64,000 nt of DNA from Paramyrothecium sp. XJ0827 (lineage: Eukaryota; Ascomycota; Sordariomycetes; Hypocreales; Stachybotryaceae): positions 1,240,001 to 1,304,000 of the forward strand of contig JAJFPB010000004.1 of NCBI GenBank assembly GCA_020881915.1. The letters run 5' to 3'. Shown here piece by piece: positions 50,101-61,720 of this stretch. Position 1 is the stretch's first letter. The number at the start of each line of letters is the position of its first letter. The position numbers and the translations under genes were made by a program. A model generated the notes under the pieces. It saw nothing but the letters and a program-made list of their open reading frames with translations, was not told the origin of the DNA and searched no databases.

Positions 50101-52702
50101 TGTCCAGACGCCACTTTTGGCTGATGGCGGCTGGTCGCCGCATATACAGTTCAGGGCTGAGCCACCAGTCATGGATGTAGATAACATCTCGCGCCATGTT
50201 GATGGCCCTCGACACGTTCCACATGTAATCCCGCCCGTCCACAAGCCATTGGGCGAATACGCCGGTGCGGACCGGTGCAAAGCTGCCGAAGCGGTTTTCT
50301 CGGTGCCAGGGCGTTTGCTTGAGCATTTCCGTTATGGAATCTTCGAATTGGCGCATGACAGACTGGTTTCGCGAGAACAGACGGACCTTGCGCTCGGATG
50401 TGTCGAGGGTCAATGTGTGATGCTTCGACGGCTGTGCTTCCACGGTCAGATCAATCTCAGACCTATTCTCCTTGGTTCCAATCTGCTTCAGCATATTTCT
50501 CTTAGAAACGATACTGAACTTCGGATCCACCAGGTAGACATCGTAGATGTTCATGTTTTCCGGGGACTCCACGCAAACAATGTAGCTCTGTCGCACCAGG
50601 AACCACTTGCTGCTGTGACGATCGATAACTTTGGAAGGAGTAAGCACGCGACGGAAGTCGAGGCCTTTGGAGGATTGGATGTGAAGATAGCCTTCTTTGC
50701 CATGGTAACTGCCTTCTGCAGCGAGCCGGACACCAAGAGCTGATAGTTCGAGGAACCGACAGAGGCGGTTGCTGTCAGCACGAAACATGAGCCAGCGAAT
50801 CGTTTCTGTGAGATACTTTTCTAAAGCCCGCCTCTGCTTTTCTACGTATCGCTGTCGCTTGGTCATCAGGTCAAAAGCTGCGGCCCCGGGTGTCAATCCG
50901 CCTTCAGCATTGGACACATCCCCTAAATCAATTGCTCCCGTAGACTGGCTGCGACGGCCAAGCATGCCACTTCGGGACTTCTTCCTCTTGTGTTGACGAG
51001 GGCCTTCAGTATCACTGAGAATGCCGTCTGTCACGCCTTCTCCGGCCGTACCTTCGCCGGCAGTTGCGTCGCCACCTGTATCATCTGCGCGGACGCTTGC
51101 TAGATCCTCTTCGTCGCTCTCGTCTCCCTTCTTGCGGGCCCGGCGCATATAGGGGAAGGCAGAGTAGGGAAATTTCGGTTGCTTGACGCGAACGCCAAGA
51201 TCTACTCGACGAGGCATATATTTTTCGTTCTTCAAGGCAAACTTGTAGCGAAAATGAAGATTGTAGATGTCCCTAATGGTTCGGATGACCGTCCAGTTCA
51301 TTCTACTCGGACCGCTGCCATATTCCAACTCAATAGTGAAAATCCAATGGCGTTCTTTGTCGTCATCTGGAAGAGGAGAGCTATCCGTGATCCTCAGTTT
51401 AAGCTGTTCTAGCAGGACCGGGATTCTCTTATTCCCATGCTCGTCCCGCTGGATCATACTTGCCAACATGAGAACGGCTGGTGCACCAGCCCTAAGCTCA
51501 GCCATAAGCTCGGCAGATTTGAGGTAGTCAAACCGATCTTCTTTCTTCTGGCGAAGGAGTTTTAGCGTATTCTTGACCTGTTTCCACCTATGAGCACCAA
51601 ATGTTGAAGCGCGCTCCGAGCCGAAAAAGGGTCGCCTGGGAGTCATCGCATCGCCGTCTGATACGCCACCCCCTCCACCCCCTCCAAATACACTGATTCG
51701 ACGTAGGTGTCCAGCACGTCGTGGTGTTATGGCGGTGTTCTCGGTATCGTCTGCATCTTCTCCGGGGGGGCGCATTGACATGCTCATCCATGAGCTTCCC
51801 CTCCTATAAGTCCTCTCTGGTCCCTGACCACTGAGTCCCCCATCGGAAAGACCACGAGCGTGCCCAGACGTGTCTGGCATGCTAGCCCGACGCCTCACGG
51901 CACGGCTAAAGGAATCTGGTTCATTCGCATCGGGTGTGAGGTTGCTTGATTCGGCAAGCTGAACCTCATTGGCTTTCTTCTGGCGTTTGGTCTTCCGCTT
52001 CTTCTTTTGCGAGTGGACAGACTCGCCTGCGTTGCCCTCATCCGCAGTCTCTTCGACATCCGCATCCGCATCGGATTGTTCCTCATGCGTACCTCGGCCG
52101 AAAAATTGAGCGATGGGCGACGCCAGGTTTCCCGGCGTGCTGGGTTCCGGAAGAGGCCCTGGTGAGGTAGGGGGTTTGGAGGGTTGGGATCCCGAGGCTG
52201 TTGTAAGAGCCTTCAATTTTGACATGATGAAGGCGCTCCGAGATTTGGTCGGAGTCTCGAGCCCTTCCCCTGGAGGATCTTGACTGTTGGGAGCCGCCGG
52301 TACAGCCGCATCTGAACTCGCGAATTGCACATTGCGTCTGCCAGATGGTGTAGCTACCTCATCTCCAGCTTCGTGTCCCGATGGTGCGGGTGGCTCGGTT
52401 ATGTCGATGCGAGGGCCTTCGAGCAAAGAGCTCTGCTGTTGTTGCATGGTAGGCCTTGAATCCTGCGTGTCTAGAGCGAGGGGGGGTTTTGGGAGCGGCT
52501 TTTCGCTCCAATAGTCTCGTACATCTGTCTGAGAAAGTGCCGTGTCGGCCGGTTGATTGGTTGACTTGGAATTCGAGGGAGGGTCGAGCTCGGTAGACTC
52601 GGCAGAGGTGGCTGATGGTTGGGGCACATGGACGGCAGGAGATTGTTGTAGCTGGGGTTCTGCCTTGGGAGAGACAGAACCCTCTCGTTGTGAGGCGCCC
52701 AT
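47132..52702 (-). CDS. SPO14: Phospholipase D1 (Spo14-like, PX-PH-PLD)
   Basis: Phosphatidylcholine-hydrolysing phospholipase D that makes phosphatidic acid for membrane traffic, sporulation and signalling. A single long exon (47193-52702) plus a proposed 7-nt final exon (47132-47138) after a 54-nt intron give 1838 residues. The first 400 residues are low complexity (Pro, Ser, Gln, Glu). A PX domain lies at about 420-520 (HWIFTIELEYGSGPSRMNW, RDIYNLHFRYKFAL). A PH-like domain follows at about 660-800 (GYLHIQSSKGLDFRRVL, KWFLVRQSYIVCV). The two catalytic HKD motifs are HHEKICIVD near residue 925 and HAKVIVVDD near 1235, followed by GSANINERSMLGTRDSE. The C-terminal 500 residues are again partly disordered. 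Without the final intron the protein would end at PLAI; with it, at PLAIYN. I chose the ATG at 52702; a TTG-led extension upstream is not used. Confidence 0.94.
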
Positions 52703-53288
52703 AGTATAGGGCACTCGGCGTTGGGTGGAAGGCGTAGTGTCAGGAGTCGGGCAGGGCAAGTCGCGATTGTCAACGAGTCGACACGGGATGCAGCTGCTTT
52801 ATCGATACGCGCTGGAGTATTGTGTCGTCCGCAGGCGACATGCTGGAGCAGCCTGGTCGAGAATGCAGCGCAGGTGTCCGAGACGAAATTTCGATATAGG
52901 ACAAAATTGATTCTACGGAAAGTAATTGCACAATCCGAAGGGCCTGCACCCTTTGGCCGACGGATCAATGATATGCACAACGTGACCCAAGGGGTAGGTG
53001 TCTCGCAGGGGGTCAGAGATGTAGCCGACGTCAGTGTAAGTTCGGTACCTGAGGATCCATCAAACACACTAGTGTAGATAAGGTATTCTGTTGACGGGAA
53101 ACCGAGAATCAGCAGACGCTGGCTGGATAAGGTACCTGTGCTTCCCACCACTGTAACGCACTTCCACGTGGACCACCAGGATACGTTACAGCTTGAGTAC
53201 TGGGTTTGCTTTTCTGTTATCCCCTCTCTTCTTCTTCTTTCGACTTTATTTGGTACCATCATATGACTCGACAAACCTCACACGAAAT

Positions 53289-53554
53289 CCCTTAGAGGGT
53301 GCGCAGACGCAACTTTACCTACAAGATGCATAAATGCTTAAGGTAATCAGTCCCACGTACATTAAAGTCACTAAATCTCGTATTAAAGTCCATAGTCTCT
53401 CTATAACTTAAAAGGTAATTGAATTTCAAATGTAATACTTTAGTATATTATGAGTTTGTTAAGAAAAATAAAGTACTATTTTTTGCTTGGCTTTTATTTG
53501 TTTATATCCTTGCTGGTCAGGGATAATTGCGTCTGCGCACACTCTAGGTAAGGG
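53289..53554. mobile_element. MITE-like element with terminal inverted repeats
   Basis: A 266-bp AT-rich block bounded by inverted repeats. The left arm is 53289-53312 and the right arm 53527-53554. The arms share a perfect 14-bp core (TTGCGTCTGCGCAC read from the right arm), then one mismatch, CTCTA, a 4-bp GGTA insertion in the right arm only, and AGGG at the outer end. The interior is strongly AT-rich, unlike its surroundings, and has no coding capacity. The flanks show AT on both sides, which could be a 2-bp target duplication but is too short to prove anything. The size, arms and lack of coding fit a non-autonomous DNA transposon. A palindromic regulatory or hairpin region is the alternative. 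Confidence 0.6.
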
Positions 53555-53927
53555 ATGACCCGGGCTATGTCCTGCCTCTTGCGGTTGGTGCAGATAAACC
53601 TCCAGTGGATTCTGGGGAGGACGCAAATGAAATGTGCAAAACTGGCTTTTGTTGGGATTCAGTCCTGGAGCTACAGAGCCCACCTCAGCGATGGCATCTA
53701 CTTTTGAATACCTTAGCTACGGATCACAAAGTTCACTAACTACCTAAGGTACCTAAATAGCACACAAGACATGCGACACTCCAGTATAACATGCACCAGA
53801 ACAGATCACACCACTTCGACTGCGCATCAGGAGGTGTAGGGTAAGACAGCCACGAAGAGACGGACAAATCACTGCCCCGCCCCCTGATAATGGAGAATTT
53901 CCCTGGAGCCTCACGTCATCCCCTCCA

Positions 53928-53988
53928 TCACCACCACCACCACCACCACTACCACCACTACCACTACCACCACCAGCACCGCCACCAC
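53928..53988. repeat. CAC/ACC trinucleotide repeat
   Basis: An imperfect run of ACC/CAC triplets with interspersed ACT, AGC and GCC, about 60 bp long, ending roughly 140 bp before the C1-THF synthase ATG. Likely in the 5' UTR or core promoter. It produces a spurious poly-His frame. Confidence 0.85.
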
Positions 53989-54127
53989 GATTCCGCTTCG
54001 TGCTCGTCTTCCCAGAGCTCGCCTCTCCCCCGGATTATGCACAGTGTTCTCCTGCGCGTCCGGGCCTGCTCCGTTCCCCGGTTCACGTGAACTTGCTCGA
54101 CCGCGCGCTTTTACCACCATCTCCACC

Positions 54128-57100
54128 ATGGGTGCTGCAAAGCTCGACGGTACTGCGATTGCCAAGAGCATTCGAGAGCGGCTCGGTACCGACATTGCTG
54201 CGAAGCAGCAGCTTAACCCCCGGTTCAAGCCATGCCTCAGAATCATTCAAGGTATAACTTTGCACCAACTGTCCACAGCCATTGGCATTGCGGTTTGCTA
54301 ATCTGTCTACCTGTAGTCGGTGATCGAACGGATTCTTGTACGTTTTGAGCCTCTCCACAATTCGCTGTCCCGTTCCATCTCCACGTTCCAGGTTCAGGAT
54401 GAACTTGCCGCTAACCTTTTACATAGCGACGTATGTTCGTATGAAGCTAAAGGCAGCTCAAGAGGTAAGCAATCCTCGACTCTGAACCCGGTCGTTCATC
54501 CAATACTTACTCACCCATAGGCTGGCATTGATTGCGAACTTCTTCATTATCCCGAGGACATCTCTGAGCCCGAGCTATTGGACCACATTCGTCGTCTCAA
54601 CAATGATCCTGCCGTCAACGGCATTCTAGTGCAGCTGCCCCTTCCCAAGCACATTTCCGAATACGCTGTCACCTCCGCTGTGGCCGACGAAAAGGATGTC
54701 GATGGGTTCGGCACCAGCAACATTGGAGAGATTGCCAAGCGTGGCGGCAAGCCTCTCTTCGTCCCATGCACCCCCAAAGGTGTCATGGTCCTGTTGCTGG
54801 AAGCCGGAGTTGAACTGGCTGGCAAGTACGCTGTTGTGGTGGGAAGAAGTGACATTGTCGGTAGCCCCGTCAGCTACCTGCTACGCAACGCCGACGCCAC
54901 TGTTACTGTCTGCCACTCTAAGACGCAGGGATTGCAGGAGCACCTCAAGAGGGCAGACGTCGTCATTGCCGCCATTGGTGTCCCTCATTTCATCAAAGGA
55001 GAGTGGTTGAAGGAAGGCGCCGTTGTCATCGATGTCGGCACTAACTTCATCCCCGATGCCTCCAAGAAAACTGGACAGCGACTTGTGGGAGACGTTGACT
55101 ATGAGTCGGCGTCTCAGGTGGCTTCAGCCATCACTCCGGTGCCTGGTGGCGTGGGCCCGATGACCGTGGCCATGCTGCTCCAGAACGTTGTTGATGCCAC
55201 TACGTTATACTTTGAGTCGCAGAAGCTAAGGAAGACCATCCCTCTTCCCCTGAAGCTCAAGACACCAGTTCCCTCAGATATTGCTGTTTCGCGAGATCAA
55301 ACTCCCAAGCAGATCACTAGGATCGCCGCTGAGGTAGGCATTGCCCCTCACGAGCTAGAGCCTTACGGCGCGTACAAGGCCAAGGTCGATCTCAGCTTGC
55401 TTAAGCGTCTCGACCACCGACAGAATGGCCGCTACGTTGTTGTGACTGGTATTACGCCTACTCCTCTCGGCGAGGGCAAGTCGACAACCACCATTGGCCT
55501 TGCTCAAGCTCTAGGTGCCCACCTGGGACGCCTCACTTTTGCCAACGTCCGTCAGCCGAGCCAAGGTCCTACATTCGGTATCAAGGGCGGCGCCGCTGGT
55601 GGTGGCTACAGCCAAGTCATCCCCATGGACGAGTTCAACCTCCACTTGACGGGTGATATTCACGCCATTACTGCAGCCAACAACTTACTTGCTGCTGCCA
55701 TCGAGACCCGCATGTTCCATGAGAATACCCAGAAAGATGGGCCTTTGTACAGGCGTTTGGTCCCTGCTAAAAATGGAAAGAGACAGTTCGTGCCCGTCAT
55801 GTTTCGTCGCCTGAAGAAGCTTGGAATCGACAAGACCAACCCCGACGACTTGACCGAAGAGGAGATCCGTCGGTTCGCGCGACTCGATATCGACCCGGAA
55901 ACTATCACCTGGAGACGCGTTCTTGATGTCAATGATAGGCACCTTCGCGGCATCACCGTTGGTGTTGCACCAACTGAGAAGGGCCACTCGCGCGAGACTG
56001 GCTTCGATATTTCTGTCGCCAGTGAATGCATGGCCATTCTCGCTCTGAGCACCAGCCTCGCCGATATGCGGGAGCGTCTCGGTCGCATGGTTGTTGCTAC
56101 CTCTCGCAGCGGCGATCCGGTGACTTGTGATGACATTGGGGCGGGCGGTGCCCTGACGGCTCTAATGAAGGACGCCATCAAGCCCAACCTCATGCAAACC
56201 CTCGAGGGCACTCCAGTGTTTGTTCATGCCGGTCCCTTCGCGAACATTAGCATTGGCCAGAGCTCCATTCTTGCTGATAAGCTGGCCCTGAAGCTGACGG
56301 GTACCGAGCCTGATGAAGACTACAACGAGTCCTCTGGCTTTGTTGTGACTGAGGCCGGGTTCGACTTTACCATGGGTGGCGAGCGATTCTTCAACATCAA
56401 GTGCCGCACGTCAGGCCTTGTCCCCGATGTCGTTGTGGTCGTGGCAACTGTCAGGGCTCTGAAGGTCCATGGCGGTGGGCCTCCTATCGCCCCCGGAGCA
56501 GCGCTCCATGCTGTCTACAAGGAGGAGAATGTTGACATTCTTCGGTCTGGCTGCGTAAACTTGAAAAAGCACATTGCCAATGCCAAGTCGTTTGGTATCC
56601 CTGTCGTTGTAGCCATCAACAAGTTCTCGACCGACACCGATGCCGAGATCGATGTCATTCGCGAGGAGGCCATTTCGGCCGGCGCTGAAGATGCTATCCT
56701 GGCTAACCACTGGGCCGAGGGTGGTAAGGGCGCAGTTGACCTTGCCAAGGGCGTCATCGCCGCAAGCGAGAAGCCCAAGGAGTTGACCCTGACCTACGAT
56801 CTTGAGGGTTCTGTCCAGGACCGCATCGAAGCAATTGGCAGGAAGATGTACGGAGCCGACAAGGTCGAGTTCAGCGAGCTTGCCCAGAAGAAGGTGGACA
56901 CATACACGAGGCAAGGCTTCGGAAACCTGCCAATTTGCGTGGCCAAAACTCAATACTCCCTGTCCCACGACCCAGACCTCAAGGGAGCACCGACTGGGTT
57001 CACTGTTCCCATCCGTGACGTTCGCATGGCCGCCGGTGCAGGATATCTGTAAGCCCCGCCCCCTCCTTCACTGCCACAGATGGCCAGCTGACAATATATT

Positions 57101-57211
57101 AGGTATGCGCTGGCTGCGGACATCCAGACCATCCCTGGCCTCCCAACAGCTCCGGGATATCTCAATGTCGACGTGGACACCGAAACTGGCGAAATTGATG
57201 GCCTGTTTTAA
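54128..57211 (+). CDS. ADE3: C1-tetrahydrofolate synthase, trifunctional, cytosolic
   Basis: Trifunctional enzyme of one-carbon metabolism: methylene-THF dehydrogenase, methenyl-THF cyclohydrolase and formate-THF ligase. Five exons: 54128-54251, 54317-54337 (21 nt), 54427-54464 (38 nt), 54521-57048 and 57103-57211. Together they give 939 residues (yeast Ade3: 946). The N-terminal domain (1 to about 300) has [11 protein letters not shown] with the catalytic Lys at about 55, then [11 protein letters not shown] and [16 protein letters not shown], then [11 protein letters not shown]. The ligase domain starts at about 320, with the ATP-binding loop [10 protein letters not shown] and later [20 protein letters not shown]. 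The last exon gives [20 protein letters not shown], the conserved C-terminus. There is no mitochondrial presequence, so the cytosolic form is likely. Both very short exons are required: they restore VGDRTDSS and the catalytic segment. Confidence 0.96.
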
Positions 57212-59606
57212 AAGATAATCTAGCATTATGCAAAGGGCAACATAGAAGGCAGCATCTACAGCATGCATATTGTTTTCAATTGTAGTTACCTCAACGTATT
57301 GCGGAGGAAAGACGACGTGTCAGAGTATAGCTGAGTGGTGGCATTTCAACATATGGCGCTGGGAATGGGACTGCAATGTTAGCGATATTGACACATCAAG
57401 AATCCCCAATTATCATACTTCTAATCTACACTGAACCGTGAAGCGCTTGAAGCTGACGTCGCCACCGGGCACTTCCCTAGCTCTGACCTGCTTTAGTTTG
57501 GTCCTCACACAGGCAGGCCGACCATTTAGCCGCCTGCCTATCTGCCTTTGTTGATGTCCAGGCCATAGGGTAGCTACTACTATCATTGGCATCTTCGACA
57601 GACCTCTATCTCGTCTGGGAGTCACGTACCACGGTATGGCAGGACCCCACTGTGAAGTTGGTTTGCCGCATACAAGGGCCTAGCGGGGATCGGGGGAACA
57701 TCAACAGCGCCGAGCCCAATTGGAGCGGCGCTCACCCTTAAACCGCGGTTGTACAGTTTCATTGATACACCTCCCATCTGGTGACGACGCCGAAATCACC
57801 CTTGAATTTAAAACATAGTCCCCCCTGTCTCCCTATATGTGGTATGAAACTTTGCTCATGAGATCAAGGATCACAAACAAATGGATGGTCCAAGTACTAC
57901 TTTTTTATTTTATTTTACATCATCATTTAATTTTGCCCCCCCTCCTCAATACATACAAATTTTGCTATACTGACGATGCTTGATTTTCTTCTTCCTTTCT
58001 CATTTTATTTTATTTTTCTGTCTATATGTAAGTATATTCGGACACATTATCACAAGATCGCTCGCACAATACGGAGTAAATCATTTTACATTGTCCAAAG
58101 GGGGAGGGATTGTGTAAAGGAAACGATTTGCTCCAAGATTTGCAGTGCCGACACGGCAATAGGGTGCCCTAGAAACTGCCACAATGATCCATGATGTTCC
58201 ACGCAGCGGACTGAGAAGTCTGATCCGGAGACTGCTGTTACTTTGAGCCATACCGCACACCGGTGCGAAAGGCAGTCGGTGCAAGCTGCCAATCGTGGAC
58301 CATACTACATCAGCTGCGCACCAACCCGCAACACACTTCGCCTCAGACGTGCACTATTGCCAAGCGTTGCGAGCATGGACCAGACTTAAATGCTGCCTAG
58401 ACAGAGAGCACAACAACGTAGATGGATGTGTACGAGCCGGCCTAGAGCTGCGACTACATGGAGTTTGACCATTCTAGGCCGTGGAAGCAAGACGCGTGGG
58501 TCCTTTCCTACAATGCCGTGGCTAGGGAAAACCACATTCTGCAAGACAGTCATCTGGAGGAAAAAGATGGCCCGAAATAGCTGGCCCGAAATTTTCTGGC
58601 TACCTACCTAGCCTAGACCCATCCGCCTGTCGTCTATCGTAAGTCGTTCTATCGTCTATCGTCTATCGTCTGTCGTCTAGCGGGAGCCGTGATGTACCTA
58701 CGTCAGAGCCCGAAACAAGGCTCCACCCCGTGATGTGTGCAATGCCCTCATCCCCAAGCACAGTCAGACGAGCACTGTGCTCCTTGGAAGTGTGTTCTTA
58801 GCGGGTTAGGGATGGTGTAGACGTTAATGCATCTCTCGTCTAGCTAGCATCACTACACGGTTCGGCCAAAGATGGGGGAAGAAGGCCTTCCACGTCAAGG
58901 ATGCGCCTCCCCCCCCCTTCCCCGGTACCGTCCATGCGGCGCAGAGCCAATGAAATGGCCGACCACCCATTTGCTCGAATGCGAATAAGAGGTGCGAGTG
59001 GGTTGGGCTGCCTTTCCGTTGTAGATTTCTTTTCCGGGCTAAGCTTTGCAGGGGCTGGTCGCTAGAAACCCGCCTCAAAGAGGAAACAGGTCGGGGATTC
59101 CAGCAGATCTGCTATACGAATCTTGCAGCGCGAGGTACCGAGCGCCGCCCGCGAAATTAGTCCCTGAGATGGTAAAGTGCCCGACCCACCTCAGTGTTTA
59201 ATCAAAGGTACCCCTGATCAACTCCACCAGCCGCAGTGAAGGATGGTGGCGCCTCAAAAAAAAAAGTCAACACAAATGGCTCCAGTAAAAACGTCCAGGC
59301 CGTTGCCGCCGCGGGCCATCTCGCGTGTCTCCTTGTCTCGCTGGAGGCTCAGTGTACCCGCTTCACTCCAACGCAGCACCGCCGTCTTCCTCCCCCCCTT
59401 CCTCTCCGCTGTTTGGAGCCACGGAACGCTCAGATCTCCGAGAGCGAGTGCCACCGTCCACAACCTCTTCCATCCCATGCCCCAACCCAAGGCCTAAGGA
59501 AGTTGTTCTGCTTTGTTGCACTGTGCAGTAGACCCTCACTGTTCTCCGTGGAACTTCGTCTGGCGAGGTATAAGTACGTTGCTGGCGAAGCCTCTGAGTT
59601 GCCAAC
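57212..59606. other. Long intergenic region upstream of ERG4
   Basis: A 2.4-kb gap between two plus-strand genes, holding the 3' flank of the C1-THF synthase and the promoter and leader of ERG4. It contains an AT-rich stretch (about 57895-58030), a 7-bp tandem repeat (58629-58681) and, near the end, a frame of about 80 codons from ATG 59275 that could be an upstream ORF if transcribed. I see no gene. Confidence 0.45.
58629..58681. repeat. Imperfect 7-bp tandem repeat (TCGTCTA)
   Basis: A run of about seven CGTCTAT/TCGTCTA units with one AAG-containing break and one G substitution, over roughly 50 bp. No known function; it could vary in length between strains. Confidence 0.8.
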
Positions 59607-61720
59607 ATGTCTACTCGATATTCTCTGCGTCAGACGCCCAGGTGAGCCTTCTTGTTCCCGGCTCTGTCTTGATTGCTGTCCTTGCAGGCCTGCGCGTGCC
59701 AACGGCGATTACCTAGTGGCCACTGGTTGTCGCAAGTTGTTTGCCTCGAGGACGGTCAAGCATTGGCAAAAGCTTGGATATGCTAACATTGTCGTCAGGA
59801 AGAAGGAGCTCTTCAGTGGCATGGTCGAGACCCCTTCCACTCGAAGAACTAGTAGCCGTCGCCAGTCCTCCTTCCCACCGGAAACCGCACAATCAGAAAA
59901 CGAGTCTACGACATCAGGTGTTGAAAGTACGCTGCGCCCTCGGTCCAGTCGGTACCGCACTCCCACCCCTCAACCGGAAGAAGACGACATGGAGGACAAC
60001 AAGGCTGCTGCGAAGGCTCGCGTAAATGGCCTGGCCAATGGCAAGACCAATGGTTATGCTAATGGTCACGCAAACGGCCATGCAAACGGTCACGCCAACG
60101 GTCACGCCAATGGTCATGCCAACGGCTCAACCAGCCCCAAGGCCGACCCTGCCAACAAACAAACCGAGGAGCCGGCGGAAGCGCACGCCATCGACGGCTG
60201 GAGGCCTGGCCAGGACCCCAAAGTTGATCACTCGGGCGAATTCGAGTTCGGTGGCTCGCTCGGCACACTTGCCATGATGACGCTGTTCCCGGTCCTCATG
60301 TGGTACATGTGGGTTGGTGCCACATACTACGATGGCAAGTTCCCGTCTAGGGCTCCGAACCAGTCCTGGCTCGAGTTCGGCTCTGAGCTTGTCAACCTGG
60401 TGTACACGGGCGCTTTCCCCCACGCCAAAGCCTGGATCTGGTACTGGACCTATCTCATCTTCGAGGGCGCATGCTACTGTCTACTTCCCGGCGTTTGGGG
60501 GTACGGCAAGCCGCTGCCTCACGAGGGGGGCAAGCAGCTTCGCTACTATTGTAACGGCTACGCAAGCCTGTACTTCACCTTGGCTATCATCGCTGTTCTG
60601 CATTTCACTGGCATCTGGCCCGTCCAGACGGCCATTGACGAGTTTGGACCCCTGCTATCTGTCGCCATCCTCAGCGGCTTCATTGTCAGCTTTGTCGCCT
60701 ATTTCTCTGCCATCTGGCGTGGCAAGCAGCATCGCATGACCGGCTATCCGATCTATGACTTCTTCATGGGAGCTGAGCTGAACCCCCGCATGTTCGGCAT
60801 TCTCGACTTCAAGATGTTCTTTGAGGTCCGCATGCCCTGGTACATCCTCCTCATCCTCAGCCTGGGTGCTGCTGCACGCCAGTGGGAAAACTATGGTTAT
60901 GTATCCGGCGAGGCTCTCTTCCTCATCATGGCCCACTACCTCTACGCCAACGCTTGCGCCAAGGGCGAGGAGCTTATTATCACTACTTGGTAAGCCGTGA
61001 CATCCGTACAACCGACATTGTGTTGGAAAGCTGGCTAATGTTTTATCTAGGGACATGTATTACGAGAAGTGGGGTTTCATGCTCATCTTCTGGAACCTGG
61101 CTGGTGTTCCCCTATCCTACTGCCACTGCACCATTTTCATTGCCAACCACCACCCTGATGAGTACCGCTGGAACCCATGGGCTCTTGGCCTCTTCGTTGT
61201 AGCCTATCTCTTCTGGTATTGGGTCTGGGACAGCTGCAACAGCCAGAAGAACCGCTTCCGTGCCATGGAGAAGGGTAAACTCGTGGCCCGCAACACATTC
61301 CCTCAAGTGCCTTGGCAAACTATCCACAACCCCAAGACCATCGAGACCCCCCAAGGCACTATCCTTGTTGATGGTTGGTATGGTCTTGCCAGGAAGATCC
61401 ACTACACGGCTGATGCTTGGTTTGCCATCTCCTGGGGTTTGATTACCGGATTCCAGTAAGTGCTTGTGCTCACACAGAAACTGGTAATAGTCAATTTACT
61501 AATGCATGATAGGAGCCCTTTCCCATGGTTCTATCCCTTCTTCTTTTGCTGCATGATTGCTCACCGCGCTACACGAGACATCCAGCGATGTCGGCTCAAG
61601 TATGGCGAGGGCTGGAAGGAATACGAGCGACGTGTTCCTTATCTTTTCATTCCCGTAAGTCTTCCGAGACATCTTTTCGTTTTCTGTTCAAATGCTAACT
61701 CTAGGCAGTATGTCATCTAG
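59607..61720 (+). CDS. ERG4: Delta(24(24(1)))-sterol reductase (Erg4)
   Basis: ER membrane enzyme for the last step of ergosterol synthesis, reducing the C-24(28) double bond with NADPH. Proposed exons: 59607-59641, 59799-60989, 61051-61455, 61513-61654 and 61709-61720, giving 594 residues. The start [19 protein letters not shown] arises by joining a 35-nt exon over a 157-nt intron that has a GCTAAC branch site just before its CAG. A simpler alternative starts at the in-frame ATG 59821 (575 residues). The next 100 residues are hydrophilic and include six NGHA-type repeats. The sterol-reductase domain then has about eight or nine membrane spans, with [18 protein letters not shown], then [30 protein letters not shown] and [20 protein letters not shown], the conserved ERG4/ERG24 signatures. 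The last coding exon is only 12 nt (YVI and stop). Confidence 0.94.
60049..60120 (+). repeat. Coding 12-bp tandem repeat (Asn-Gly-His-Ala)
   Basis: Six 12-bp units of the form AAYGGYCAYGCN inside ERG4, encoding NGYA followed by five NGHA. The units differ only at third positions, apart from the Tyr/His change in the first. They lie in the hydrophilic N-terminal part, before the membrane domain. Confidence 0.92.

Larger units (their letters stand above)
52703..54127. promoter_or_regulatory. Divergent promoter region, SPO14 / C1-THF synthase
   Basis: A 1.43-kb gap between divergent starts. It contains AGGTACCT at 53130-53137 and at 53747-53754, an AT-rich inverted-repeat element (53289-53554) between those two copies, and a CAC/ACC trinucleotide repeat in the C1-THF synthase leader. 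No gene supported. Confidence 0.5.

Noticed and set aside
53928..53988. Apparent poly-His peptide upstream of the C1-THF synthase gene
   Set aside because: It is a translation of a CAC/ACC microsatellite in the leader; the conserved protein starts at 54128.
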